This document shows positions 46,421 through 58,660 of a DNA stretch of 64,000 nt, piece by piece. The stretch comes from Trema orientale (lineage: Eukaryota > Streptophyta > Magnoliopsida > Rosales > Cannabaceae), in contig JXTC01000028.1 in the NCBI GenBank assembly GCA_002914845.1, forward strand, positions 295,886 to 359,885, read 5' to 3'. The notes beneath the pieces are model-generated. The model made no database searches and was not told the origin of the DNA. It worked only from the letters and a program-made list of their open reading frames with translations. Made by a program: the position numbers and the translations under genes. Position 1 is the first letter of the stretch; the number at the start of each line of letters is the position of its first letter.

Positions 46421-47265
46421 GTTACCAGTGTGGTGTCCAATCCAAGCATCTCTTGATAATTCCATACAAAAATATCACGGTATTTTTTAAGCAATTCTAT
46501 CATTTGTGCCCTCATTGTGGAAGGTAGTTCAGCAGAGAAAAACACTGGCCTCTTCTCATTTGCATTTTCTGACAAATCAACCCCTTCAAGCTTATTTCCT
46601 TGGGCTTTAGGCGTGTCTTGCAATTGTTCTGGAGTAATTTGAATTTTGATACTTGTATTAGATAGTCCTTCAATGATGACAATGGTGGAGCCTAGCTTGG
46701 GAGCCGGCCCTGCAAATTATCATAAGCGGTAAGCTTTTTTTCCATTTGGTAGCGTGACTCGCTCTATCTTATTACATCTTATTTTCCTAAGTCGTGTCGG
46801 ATCTTTAGATTGTTTATACAATTCCCAAATTGGCAATGTTACTTTTCTCAGCCTTGTCATTGTACTTGCCTCTATCAAAGAAAGTTCGTCAAAAAGTAAG
46901 GCTTCAGCCATATGTCCTTCATTTGGTGTGAATGGTACTTTTGTGGCATTTATATAGATGCTCTTTCCATGGGTTCATGCTTTGAGACATTGGTGCAAGG
47001 TGGATGGTACGCAATTGTGCATGTGAATCCAAGGGCATCCCAGAAGCAAATGATAAGACGTTTCAGCATCTATGACGTGAAATCGTGTCAGGTTTCGTAT
47101 AGGTCTGACTTTTAAATCAACTGTGATATGCCCTACGGTTTTTGTAGTTCGAGAGGAAAATCTAGTTAAGAATATTATCTGTAGCACCAATCTTTTTTTC
47201 CCGTTTTGCAACATAGAGAAAGTGGAAAAAGGCATTAAATTGATTGATGCCCCATTATCGATCAT
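46421..47265 (-). pseudogene. Protease and protease-RT linker of the Tat/Ogre element
   Basis: The aspartic protease is at 47265-46975: IDNGASINLMPFSTF with the active-site triplet D-N-G, then GHITVDLKVRPI, FHVIDAETSYHLLLGCPWIH and TLHQCLKA. Plant Tat elements use DNG in place of DTG. After a stop the same frame continues into a linker (LPIWELYKQSKDPTRLRKI, RDIFVWNYQEMLGLDTTLV) that runs into RT. A frameshift separates the protease from the segment upstream (near 47265). Confidence 0.85.
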
Positions 47266-47645
47266 AACCTTTTTTTACATAAATAACATTGACCGTCGCC
47301 TCAATATAAAGTGGCCTATTATGCCCTCCATAAGGTGGTTGGTAATCTTTTGTAGAAAAGACAATGGCATCTTCTGATGCTTTCGCCATTTTCCTTATTG
47401 GGTGGTTGATAAGACAACACATTGGTCTATATTTTTGGGCGATGTTTATCAAGGCAAGAGTTACTTCTACCCGAGCTTCATATTCAAAGTCCAATTGATT
47501 AAAAAAGACATTGAATAATTTGGTGCATAACAAGGATTCAACAAGGTGATTCGATTCCTAGTTTTCAGTGCTTTCCTGCTCAGCTTCTTTTATTTCTTTA
47601 GTCGTCATCTCCGTAATGCAAGTTAGAACTTTTTCATTATTTCCA
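47255..47645 (-). pseudogene. Polyprotein segment before the protease, fused directly to the LTR
   Basis: A minus-strand frame containing KASEDAIVFSTKDYQPP and HNRPLYIEATVNVIYVKK, which in Tat/Ogre polyproteins lies just before the protease. Decayed coding sequence can be followed right up to the LTR end at 47645 (NNEKVLTCITEMTTKEIKEA). There is no leader, no primer binding site recognisable as a tRNA match and no gag. The deletion therefore ends exactly at the LTR. Confidence 0.7.
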
Positions 47646-48595
47646 TGCTGTGGGTTTGGGCAGAACATAATAGTACACGTATTAGTCAGCGCATTGACTG
47701 CCAACTAATAACAGGTCTGATGAACATGTGGACGATTGTGAAACAACATGTCAAATAATTTTATCATCGTTGTATGATATTTTTTGCTTATAGAAAAGGT
47801 TTTGGTGGTATTCTTGTGCTATCAATATATTTATTTACTTGATCAAGATCAAATTGTCGAGTACATAAAATTTTATATATACATACGCAAAGTGTAGAAT
47901 AAAATCCATCGTTAAGGTATATATATATATATAGTGATATGTATGCATTTATATGGCATAGAACAAGATCCAGTGCTCAGATATACAAATACATATATGT
48001 TTATGGCATAGAACAAAATCCAGCGCTCATAAAATTATGTTGATAGTGAAGAACACTGTCACAAAAATTATAAACATGAAGTAGAGATATAATATGAAAG
48101 AGAAATAATACAACTAGGGTAGAGTGTAGGAAAGCTCTAAGTTCTCAATGAAGTTTTCATGGATAGAATTATAAGGGGTGAGAATGGCTTTTTTCTAAGA
48201 CTTCCAAATGCGTAGACTAAGACTTCTCAAATTATTCTTACTATTTTCCTCAAGTCTTTGTCTCTAATCCATTGTCTTCATGGCTAAGTGATGAGGCCTT
48301 TATATAGGTAAATTTCCTTGAACTAAAGTAATGAAAAGAATTGGATTTCGTGACTTTTGTAAAGGTTTCTTGACTTCGTATTTCGTTACTTAAGTATTTC
48401 GCAACTTAAAAATTCATTAATTATATTTCGTTACCTAACAGTAGCCATTTCATAATTCTTGTCTATGTTACTCTATTGAGAGCCAGTCGTATGATCTGGC
48501 AAGACTTAGATGAAATACTGCCACTCTACACCTATTTGTATACTTCTCATGTAAATACGTCACCCCTGAGCACACGTGTCAAACCTGCATCAACA
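47646..48595 (-). repeat. 5' LTR of the Tat/Ogre element
   Basis: Pairs with 37475-38427. Begins TGTTGATGCAGGTTTGACAC on the minus strand and ends CA. A TATA box (CCTATATAAAGG) lies on the minus strand at about 48297-48308. Confidence 0.93.
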
Positions 48596-48600
48596 ATCTA
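48596..48600. repeat. Target-site duplication ATCTA (right)
   Basis: Identical to 37470-37474. Confidence 0.9.
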
Positions 48601-50541
48601 TATATTAATACTAACTTGAAGCATGTTCCTAAGGCACATGCTATGTGGATGGTCACAGTTCTTTATCGAATTTTAAAAAAGAAAAAAAGAGAAAAGATAA
48701 TCTTAAAAATTGCATATTTTTTTAACCAAAAAATTTCAATATCATATGCATCCACATATAACTATAAATTTAAAAAATTTCAATATCATATGTATACACA
48801 TATGACTACAAATTTAAAATAGTGTTTTTATTTTTTTTTTCAATTTTTTTTATGGAAGAAGTATTTATTTCTGTCAAGTACAATATAATGTAGTTGATTA
48901 CCTATATTTATGGCTTTTATTTTTTCATCGTGTAAGAATCTATAGTATAACTATAAAAGTAGATATATAACTATATTTGATAAAAACTACGATTACATAA
49001 AAGTTGGAATAAAAGTCTTTTAAAAAAAAAAATAGAATAAAAGTGCATGGATACATGACTGCTCCCAACTTGATTTTCATTTTGCAGCGAGTAATTATGA
49101 AATGTATTTTTCAGCATAATTGATTCAATACAGACACCGAAGACAATTATACCTTGGTATATATGTGACTAAATAGAGTATGTCCTCAATTATAAAAATA
49201 TACGCCTTTAGATAATTATTAGCTCCAAGTGAGCGGTCAATGTATAAGAAATTTGCATTAATGGTCGTTTAATAGAGGGTCCAAGTTGCTAGAGCATTCA
49301 TCCAAACTTGTATATGAAGTTCTTATGTCTAGCTTCTTTGAGCTGATAGGTATTTTTTCAAGCTTTCCTGCAATAGGCATTGAAAATGGTGATTTGTTTG
49401 TAATATGCAGAAAAAAGTCTGTATAAAAACACAATAATGAAAGGAAAATGAGCTAGTGCTTCATAAAATTATGAGAGACGTCATTGCCATAATGATAAAA
49501 TAGAATTCTCTAATTTTTCTATATATGTTAGTCTAAAACCACCTTGATTAATTAAATAGCGTTACAAAATTTGATGTGACTATCCAAGTTTTTATTGAAA
49601 CATATACTTGCCATAAAACTTTAAATCAAGCTCAACAATATTAAGACGGCTAAAAACAACTTGTAAAGTTAAGCTGGTAAATTAATGTAAAACATAGATA
49701 AGCCATCCTAGTTAAAAACTTTCTTTAGTTGAGGACATAAGCGCCAATAAGAAAATAAAGAAACACCCTCTAAATTACTTGTTTTATTCCATTCATCGTT
49801 CATCAAGTGTTCGATTTTGTATTTTTTTTGTTCTTAGTCCTTTTTATATGAAAAGAAGGAGGCTAAAGAGGGGTGGAAAAATAAATATAACCTTGATAAT
49901 AGGCTTTTCAGTCATAATAATTGTTACACAATCAAAAGAACATAAAAATCTGTAATTGATTTAAGACACAAATCATGAAAAATTGAGATTAATCTAAAAT
50001 GTGAGAAGTAAAACATTTCAAATTGCAAGAAGGAAAAAAAAAACAATAGAGAACATGAGCAAATCCATCTTCTAGAACCATGTCTCAAGCATAATCTAAT
50101 AAAAGTCATGATAGAAATAACTTAATCAGAATATGGAACAACTTTTCTGAAGTATGATATGTTCAATACTGAACCTGCTTTTGGTCTTGAATACCATTTT
50201 TCACTGTAAATACATATCAATTGCTTTCATGCATTTTGTATCTGTGCCTTTGCACAGAAAAAAAAAAAAAAAAAATCACTTATGTTGAGTGTGGTATACA
50301 CTGTATGAAGCTACATGCATGAAAAAAAAAAAAATGGAACTTCATACCTATTAGGATTAGCAGGAATACTTTAATATTCTACATATTGATATTACAACAC
50401 AGTATTTAAATTTTTTATATTCACTACATGGAGCTAAACTAAAATACAAAATGGGAAAAATTATGATACTACACTTACTGCTGAAGTTCCTTACTGCACG
50501 AGCTTCCTCCACATCAATTGCAGGTATAATATATGTATAAA
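48601..50541. other. No gene seen
   Basis: A+T-rich intergenic DNA. A short direct repeat of AAATTTCAATATCATATG occurs at about 48731 and 48775. No coding similarity was found. Confidence 0.6.
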
Positions 50542-50777
50542 TCAATCTAGAAGTCCAAGAAACTTGAACTTTTTTATGAGGACATTAACTTCTCCAGTAT
50601 CCTTAGGTTCGTGAACCTATAAAATGATCAAACTAATCAAGACTCAATGCATAAGAAAGGTAGTGATCATTAAAACGTTTAACAAGAAGGGCATAAGCTT
50701 AGGTGTAAACAAAAACACATAAAGGATTTCCAAAATATAGCTTTACCTCAGTGACAAAATGCACATTTAGACATGGC
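50542..50777 (-). pseudogene. Possible exons of an unrecognised gene fragment
   Basis: On the minus strand 50777-50747 is bounded by a T-tract AG acceptor and a GTAAAG donor. 50616-50542 follows after an AG acceptor (TTTTATAG). Joined in phase they read CLNVHFVTEVHEPKDTGEVN then VLIKKFKFLGLLD and stop. Just beyond, 50510-50470 encodes AIDVEEARAVRNFSS up to a GTAAG-like donor in another frame. The codon pattern looks protein-like, but no family was recognised. It could be the remains of a multi-exon gene or chance. Confidence 0.3.
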
Positions 50778-52280
50778 CTAAAAAAATAAACACATATAAG
50801 AGAAACATTAATACTCACAGAAAATCGAGTATTCATTAATCAAAGTGCAATAGAAAACACCATATAAGGAGATCTCAGAAAAGTAGTATGATTAGTACTA
50901 AAGCACGATATACATAATAAATAGCAAAATATTAATGATATATATTTCTGTTTAGCCATTTCTACCAAGAACACAACAGACAGAATATGGTGAAGAGTCA
51001 ATATAATATTAGAAGTAGAAATTAGATTGACAGCTTAAAGGAGGATAATATAATTTACTATAATATCAAAGAAGAATTTGCAATCACCATGTACATTAGA
51101 ACAACCCAATAAACTACTTGCACCAACATTGAGAACAAAAAAATCCCTTGCACAAATAGGATCTTTACTGGCCTCTGAATCTCAAGAGCAAAACATGGTA
51201 AAAGAGAGAGATGAATGTCTCGTACAACAACATAGATTGACAAAAAGAGGAAAATTTTAGGTAAAAATGGAAGTGACATAGGTAGAGAGAAAAAGAGAGG
51301 ACAAGTGTGAAGAGGAAACAAAGTATAGCTTAAGAGTCTAGAAGGAAAAAAGAATATTGGTTCTTAGATCAAATGAACGGTTTAGATTTGATAGTGGCAG
51401 AAAGTTTTGAGGTAAAAACAAAGGTGGGAGAATTTTCCCTGTACCTCAAGCTCCTATGCCTCTTATTATATATAGATAGATTAACATATGAAAAGTCCTT
51501 TTACAAAAAACATCTTAAAACTAGTGAATTTTGGACAAATATACATTTGATCTATAAATCTTTAGATAGATATATATTGGTATATAATTATCTGAAAGGT
51601 CAAAATGAAATATAACTACAATAATCTGTCATTTATATGTATTTATTAACCTTTTTTTTTCTAACTAGGTAAGAAAGAGGCTTATTTAATAATCTTTCTA
51701 TTATTTTTTTTTCCCATGGAAAAGATGATCAATGCAATACAGCACATATAATCTGTGTAAAAAACTTTTCATTTAAATTCAGCTAGCGATATTAGGTAGT
51801 GATTGAATAAGTGAGCTTCCTAAGATTTTTTTGGGTGAAAATGAAAGAGACGCAAAAGAGACGCCCCAACATCCCCAAATACTCTAATACTCCAAAATGT
51901 TGTAATAGTAATACATTAAAATTTTCTTAGTGTACGTACATATGTACATGAGGAAAAAAGATGGCTTTTTCCAGCTGCCAAAGCTAATTCATAACTCAAT
52001 TTCTTTTTTCTTTTTTCTTTTTTCTTTTTTTTGTTGAGTAGAAGATGAGTCCATTCAGACTCCATTTCAAAAACATGATGTACTCTTACCGTGGTATTTT
52101 TCTTTTTTTACATGCTGCATTTTATTGTGGATTATTTTCTTATCTGTTAAATAAAATTCTCTCTTTCGACATATGTTGATTACTACGTGAACTTCATATT
52201 AGCTCAATCTTGATCGATAAAATAGGGTAATATTCGGACTTCCAATTATACAACAATAAACCTGTGGAATGATAAAAGGA
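50778..52280. other. No gene seen
   Basis: Intergenic DNA with a TTTTTTC-repeat tract near 52000-52030. Short reading frames (for example 51058-51321, minus) lack recognisable domains. Confidence 0.55.
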
Positions 52281-52523
52281 GAAAATGACACGAGTAGGAC
52301 CAACTTGGGCCAAAATGACTTTTTTGTGATTTTTTCGAAAATGACTTTTTTTGAAGTGTCAACAACATTTTAACTCATAGTAGCTCTTGCCCGTGAAAAA
52401 ACCATTATTTATGATATTTTAGGAGTTATTCATGGTTAAGAATAAGAAGAAGCTTTTCTTGACACTTTCAAAAATGTCATCCTTATAAAAATTCACGAAA
52501 AAATCATATTAGCCCAAGTTAGT
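52281..52523. mobile_element. MITE-like inverted-repeat element, copy 1
   Basis: One end carries GTAGGACCAACTTGGGCCAA and the other the inverted form AGCCCAAGTTAGT. Next to the ends are mirrored AAAATGACTTTTTT / AAAAAATCATATT tracts and mirrored GTGTCAA / TTGACACT. No coding capacity. It abuts copy 2. Confidence 0.65.
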
Positions 52524-52790
52524 GACAAAATGTCATGAATAGGACTAACTTGGGCCAAAACGACTTTTTTGTGTATTTTTCTAAAAATGACATTTTTAAG
52601 AATATCAATGACTTATTAACCATAAGTTAAAAACTTATTGACCATGAAAAAACTACTATCTAGAACTTTTTCATAGTCAAAAAGTTCTTCATCATAGGTC
52701 AAGACATTCTTGAGACTCGTAAAAATATCATTTTAAAACAATTCACAAAAAGTCATTTTAGCCTAAGTTAGTCCTACCCATGTCCTTTTC
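52524..52790. mobile_element. MITE-like inverted-repeat element, copy 2
   Basis: Starts near ATAGGACTAACTTGGGCC and ends GCCTAAGTTAGTCCTACC, with mirrored AAACGACTTTTTTGTG and CACAAAAAGTCATTTT tracts inside. Related fragments occur at about 31515-31550 and 31990-32060. No coding capacity. Confidence 0.65.
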
Positions 52791-54575
52791 CCCAAGTTAG
52801 TCCTAAGCGGCCGCAGAGCCCAATATTGAGGTCTAAGTCGAGAACTTCTTCCGCGTTTTCTTGGCCAAGATTGTTGCAAGTGACTTGATTGTGCTTTTTG
52901 TAAGTCATGGTCTTTAAATTTTCAAATTGGCTTCTAAAATAGACGAACGAATATATAGTTCAATGAAAGAACCATGTTTTTGTCATTTTTTCTTCCTGAA
53001 ACAGTGATTTTAAAATTCCATTTTTATATATGTGGATTAACATTGATCACTTTCTATAGTATGATGTATGTTAATTTTGATCTTTATGTCTACTAGTTAG
53101 AGCCTACAATTGATCCTCTCAAAATTATCTTTCTTATAGTGGCACAATTTTGGGAATTAAAAACAAATCAAAAGACACGACTAATGCAAAATAAAAATAA
53201 GATGAGAGTTGCATCTGATTGAAGCGAGAAAGAAGTTGACTAAACCTCACGTGCAACACACTAATTGCCTATAAATGTCGTAAATTTTGTCAGTTTATAA
53301 TAAAATCTGTCAGGTTTCTCAACGGCTTTAAAAATAATCTAGGAAACAATGTAATTGACAATGACATATAAAAACTGGCCTGAAATCGCATGATTGTCAT
53401 ATTATTATGCAATGTGTGTTGCTCCTGGAATAAGAGTGTTTACGAACAAAGATATAGCATCTATAATCATTGAACTCTGCAATTTTTTCCAACAAATTTG
53501 TGCTAGAATTTTGAGTAAGAAAAACTTGGAGAATTCTGAAAATGCTATAATCCTTGGTCTTTGCAAGGTTGAACGGATATTTCCTCCAATATTTTTTAAT
53601 ATCATGGTCACTTTGTGATGCATTTGCACGAAGAAGCATTACTTAGAGGACATGTTTATTTCCGATAGATGTATCCATACGAGAGATAGCCAAAAGACTG
53701 TTAAATTTGCAAAAATGTTATACTTGCAAAAATGTTATACTTCATGTACTTTTTCCCATATAACCCAACAAGCAAATAGCTAAAAAAGGGGGAAAAAAAT
53801 TTCGTTTAACACAAATTTTTGGTGTATGCATCCCTTAAAATATTTTCCAGCTCCATCAATGCATGAAACTGGAACCTTTTACGTACAAGCTTGAGATGGT
53901 ATTTAGATGTAAGTACATACTTTTTTCGAAGGTCCATTTTTTTCTTTTAACTAGACATTAATTGTAATGCATGTGTATATATATACATATATATATATAT
54001 AGGCACATAATGAAATCGAGTTTACCCAGATTTTGAACTGATTCTAGAGCAGAAAAGCCCACTGAAATCATTTTGGGAAATACAATATTTTTTTTTTTTT
54101 AAAAAAAAAAAAGGATAAACACAGACTTTCTTTTGATTTTTGTGCTAACTCTTAAGTACTCTCCCCTTTGATACACCATTATGAGATTGATATAATGCTT
54201 AAGAAATAAAACAAATTGTAGAGTACACAAACTACAAACAAATGTAGATCAAGCGAAACTGGTTTAGTTCTTTTCACAAGAACAAAAGGCTAGTATGGCA
54301 CGTATGGGCTGGATTTGGCTACTAATACAATTATTCACAATGGCAAGTGTTTTTAAGTTCATTGCTTCAACCCAAATATGATCTTCTATACTTGGAAACG
54401 TTCTTCTTGAAAACTATGAATGCATTTACATTTTTGTGGCACCAGGAAATCTTTAAAGACTACCTTAATCCAGTTGCCTTTCTCACTCACAGAACCTCTG
54501 GGAGATAGTTCAGCCTACCCAAAAGTCCCCCCCGGACGAAGCGGGATGATGTTTAAGGTGACGATCATCCTCGTT
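52791..54575. other. No gene seen
   Basis: Intergenic DNA between the MITE pair and the syntaxin-like gene. A TA microsatellite lies near 53980-54000 and a T-tract/A-tract pair at 54089-54112. The last part may include the 3' untranslated region of the minus-strand gene. Confidence 0.55.
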
Positions 54576-57500
54576 TTAGGCCATTCCTGCCGTAGGAACA
54601 GCTCCATTACCTGCAGATATGCAGATGGCTAATATCAATGTGACCCAGATAAAAATTAAAGCAATGTTTTTAGTGGCATTAAGAACTTCTGAAATTCAAG
54701 TAAAACAGTAAAGAAAATGTCCTATATGCTTTTCAAGTTTTTCCCTTGTGCATTACCATAGCAGTCAATAAAAAACTTCACCATAAGATGAGCATTTTTT
54801 AACCTGCAACAGTATTCAGGACCTTTTTCAAAATAAGATATGAAAAGCCATAAACGCAATAAAATTACCAGTCATCTCTATATGAATTCTGATGCAGCAA
54901 AAGTACAGCTCGATCTCAATTTGCATAAAGTAGAAATGGTACTGCACAGAGATAACCATTGATTAGCATAGCATTTTCCAGGGGGGAAAAAGGAACAAAA
55001 AGAAAAACAAAGTTTCTACAAGTACCATAAATTAACAACAATATTAAATCTAAGATTTAAAAATAAGTCATCATCAGGGAAGAATATTATTTTAATATAC
55101 AATAAAGGCAATATTTAGTATAAAATGCCAGTCTTATGAATCAAAACTATAAAATTTAGCTATCTATAAGACTTATGCATGTCTTACCATTCCGTCATCC
55201 AATCAAATGTCTGAACTAGAACTATTCATCTATGCAGTAGCAACATCAGATGGTATACAAGAATGAGCATCAATCTTCTCCTAGAGAAGTCGATGCAGTG
55301 GAAATGTGAGCAATTTCATCAGATCTTATAAGGAGAAAAAAAGTTTGGGGATGAAGAACATGCTGTCCTCCTGACCATTCCAAGAGGTCACTTGAAGGAA
55401 TACAGAGAATAATAAGTAATAAGCATGTCTAGATCTCCCAGTTATAAACACAACTAAATGAAATCTGCATACTCATGATGGTAAAAGGATTAAACATTGC
55501 AACTATATTTCACCCCTTTTTTTTTTTCCCTGGCCAATTGGTGCTAGCTCAATTAGTCTGGGACTTAGGGGTGTGTGTGAGTGTGAGAGAGGAGTCGTGG
55601 GTTCAAGTCCCAGGGGTGACAAATAGGTGTAATTTTTTTCCTTTTGGTTTTGCAACTTCTAAAAGGGAAAATCATAAAGGTTAAATATTCAAAGCAAGTA
55701 AAACGACCTAAAGACTAACAGTAAGCAATTCATTTTCTAGTATAAGGTACTACTTGTTGACTATGAATGTTCAAGGAAATCAAAAGCTCACCAATCAAAA
55801 AGACAGTCAGCATTAAGGCAAGTGTAACTTGAACAGAACAACCATATTGTATGCGAGGTGGATTATGCAACTGCCTCTGTGACCCGCTAACCCGACCAAA
55901 AAGCTGCAGAACATACATATACATGTGAAATTTCCTATCGAGATTACAGCCCACACCCCAGTGATGGGGGAAAGAGAACAACGTTCAAATCAGGTAATGC
56001 CCTTTCTTTTTTCTACTAAACCCCTGGAGAATATAGGAAGAGTGACCTTTTTCTCTTTAAAACAGATATTATATACTATTTGCTATTTCAAATACGTAAG
56101 AATTACCTGGTTCAACAGATTAAATGCTCCATTTGCCTGGGAATGTTCTGCACACCTTTTCTTCCAGAAAACAAGCTTGGACCCCTTTTCTTTTGGTGTG
56201 CTCTCATATTCCGATATCAATTTGTTTCTGTCTTCATCTTCATCCGCAATTACAATCTTCAAAGTACCAAAGCTTGGTGTACTCCATGTTCTTCTTGTAT
56301 TAGCTGTTCTGTCTGCTTGACAAATTATATCGTTCCTTGATTCCACAATTCCATTTCCTTCCAGTTCCATGGCATAATTTACATCCTTGTTCATAGTCAA
56401 TTCGTCTTTAACACATACTATTTCATCCAAGGAATCTCTTTGGCTGGAAGTATTAGGTTCAAGGTATGCATCTTTTCCCTTAATAAGATTTTCCTCAAGG
56501 GTGCTTTTCTTGGAAGATCTGAGCTCTATGGATTCATCTTTGGCACTTTGCACGACTTGGGAAGTTCCAGAGAGAAATGCTGCTAAATCATTACATTCTT
56601 CTTCATCTAGGTTTACCCATCTAAGAGGTTGTTTTCCGTCTTCAAGAAATGATTCTCTCAATGCTGCCTCAACACGGGAAATTTGGCTTTCAATGGCTGC
56701 AATGAATTGACTATGTCTAGCAGTTGAATGATCATCACCACGATGTCCATAGCTTGATCTGACAGCCCTCTCAAACTCCTCTAACTAATCAACATTCACA
56801 GTACACAATACACATAATTACTAAATATAAAGAAAAATCCCAGCTTGAGTTGCATGGAAATTAAACCAAAACCAAGTTCTTCATTATAAACGGTGAGATA
56901 ATGAGTAATATGAAAACAAAGTAGACTTTTACAATGCATAGGATTCAATATCTAGTCCGAATTCCAAAAAAATAAAAATAAAAAAAAAGGTAAAANTATA
57001 ATAAAACTAGGACTGGGAGTATAGTATTGTTGAATTCAAAATAAAATTTTTTATTTTTAAGAAAAAAGTTTAGAAAAAAAATATGGAAAGCAAAAAGAAA
57101 AGAAAAAAAAAAGAAAAAAAAGAAATAGTAGTGCAAATTTGTAATCGTTTTCTACTCCCGCAAGTTTATAAGCATTTGGCAACCACGTGGAAAGTATTAC
57201 TCATGACACTGAGATGGTTGACCGTTTAGATAATAAATAGAAGGTCAAAAACAGAAATAAATGTTATGTTAAAATGGAATTAACTTACCTGCCATTTAGC
57301 AGTGCCTAAAGCCGTTTGCAGCTCTCTACAGAGCTCATCAAGATTCTCCAATGATGGTCTTTCTCTCCTCTCTCTGACCCATGTCCTGTATGCTGATTCC
57401 ATTCTGAGAAAATAAAAAACAGCAACAAAGTTGTGTTTAATTCCAATTCTAATTAAACATACTAGCAGCAATATATTCCACTAAAACGATAATCGGCAAG

Positions 57501-58248
57501 AAAGGGTATGTAATCAAGCTATGGAAACAGTCCTACGTAACCTCTACTCACAATTAAGCATCACTGATTCAAAAAGACTCCAATGACACATAATAATTCC
57601 ACTACTAAGAACCAAAAGGAGAACAGAGATTCAGTTTTACCATTTTCTCAAGTTTAAAACACCTGCCTAACTCTTCCTTCCTTTTGCTCCATTTTCTCGA
57701 GAATTAATAAAAGTAAATAGATCCACTAACTCATACCAAGTTTTCACATCTAAGAAGAAACCAATAATAGCTAGTTAAAAGATACCAAAAACCAACAATT
57801 AATACGAAAAAAGGAACCACAACAGAATTACCATTTGTATAGTACCATCAAAACAAACTCAATACATGAAGAACAACCTTCTACCAGTACAAACATGCAT
57901 ATACAAACACAAACGACAGGAACATTATTTACAACATATCATACATATAGAATAATAATCAATAATTCCAAATCCTCAATACAACCCAGAAAAAAAAAAT
58001 GCACACCAACCAGTTACCTCCAAAATCCCATAAATGGACACCATTAAGATACCCATCTGCAGATTCTTACAGCTTAGTCCATGAAACGATTCAAACTAGC
58101 TAAAAAGTGAAAAACAATCCATAACCATGTAACCAAAAACCCCCTAAAAACAGAAAAGAGCTTACATATCAGCAGATTCTTGAACCTCCTCCGCCGCGGA
58201 AAAGAAAGCGTCTTTTTGCCATAGATCAAAGCTATTCGCCACCAACAT
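54576..58248 (-). CDS. Syntaxin-6 N-terminal-domain, tail-anchored SNARE-like protein
   Basis: Five exons join in phase with GT-AG borders: 58248-58166, 57403-57289, 56784-56107, 55903-55792 and 54610-54576 (about 340 residues). The start reads MLVANSFDLWQKDAFFSAAE, and exon 2 adds MESAYRTWVRERRERPSLEN and LDELCRELQTALGTAKWQ. Together with exon 3 (LEEFERAVRSSYGHRGDDHS; HSQFIAAIESQISRVEAALR) this is the helical N-terminal domain of syntaxin-6/10-type SNAREs. A polar, acidic middle follows. Exon 4 ends in a hydrophobic segment, VTLALMLTVFLI, which suits a C-terminal membrane anchor. No SNARE motif is evident. The layout resembles the Arabidopsis At2g18860/At4g30240 family, annotated as syntaxin/t-SNARE proteins, so a role in TGN/endosomal trafficking is inferred. 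The last exon is the least certain. If intron 4 is not spliced, the protein ends at 55730 with GELLISLNIHSQQVVPYTRK. Confidence 0.8.
55530..55660 (+). mobile_element. SINE-like element with tRNA-type promoter, in an intron
   Basis: Box A-like TAGCTCAATTAG at 55545-55556 and box B-like GGGTTCAAGTCCC at 55599-55611 are spaced as in a tRNA gene. The T-rich tract beyond (55630-55645) suits a SINE tail. It does not fold as an intact tRNA. It lies in intron 4 of the syntaxin-like gene, in the opposite orientation. Confidence 0.65.
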
Positions 58249-58660
58249 CTTCAACCCCAAAAACCCACTAATTATTTCTCCCAAACAACCAAAAATCCAA
58301 ACCCGTCCGAGCTTTTGAACCAATCCCCCCCCAAAAAAAAAAGTCGGAAAAAACTTTATTAATGAAAAAATAAATGGGTCAGCTGCTCGGAGGAATGGAT
58401 TTTCTCGTGGGTTTCTTTTTTTCTCTCTCTACCCTCTTTCCCTTCTGTGGCAAGAAGAAGCAAACGAAGGAAAAGAGGGAGAGAAAGCTTCACCAGAGGA
58501 AGAGAGAGACGTATAAGCTATACTTCTCTCTCTCCCTTCACTGTTTTTTTTTTTTTTTTTTCCCTTTATTTTTGGCTGAGAAGGGAAGGAAGAAAGAAAG
58601 AAAGAATATTAGTCGAATCTGCTGTTACGGTCTCAGGAAAATGCTATTGTATTGAGCCCA
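58249..58660 (-). promoter_or_regulatory. Upstream region of the syntaxin-like gene
   Basis: Leader and promoter of the minus-strand gene. It holds GA/CT-rich tracts (for example CTCTCTCTACC near 58422 and AGAGAGACG near 58500). No TATA box stands out. Open frames on the plus strand here are due to composition. Confidence 0.4.

Larger units (their letters stand above)
37475..48595 (-). mobile_element. Tat/Ogre-clade Ty3 retrotransposon with both LTRs (11.1 kb)
   Basis: LTRs of 953 and 950 bp, roughly 90% alike by eye, flank the element and a 5-bp duplication (ATCTA) bounds it, so the insertion borders are exact. Minus-strand domain order is protease, RT, RNase H, a second (archaeal-type) RNase H, two zinc-binding domains and integrase, which is the Tat/Ogre layout. 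The gag gene and the primer binding site are missing next to the 5' LTR. About 4 kb between integrase and the 3' LTR carries an antisense, intron-containing gene on the plus strand. Many stops and several frameshifts break the polyprotein, so it cannot move by itself. Confidence 0.92.

Noticed and set aside
53394..53639. Frames on both strands with a faint resemblance to histone H2B helices
   Set aside because: The resemblance is too weak and the H2B signature is missing; mirrored open frames reflect composition.
55531..55620. Intact tRNA gene
   Set aside because: Box A and box B are present, but no acceptor or anticodon stem pairs convincingly; a SINE head fits better.
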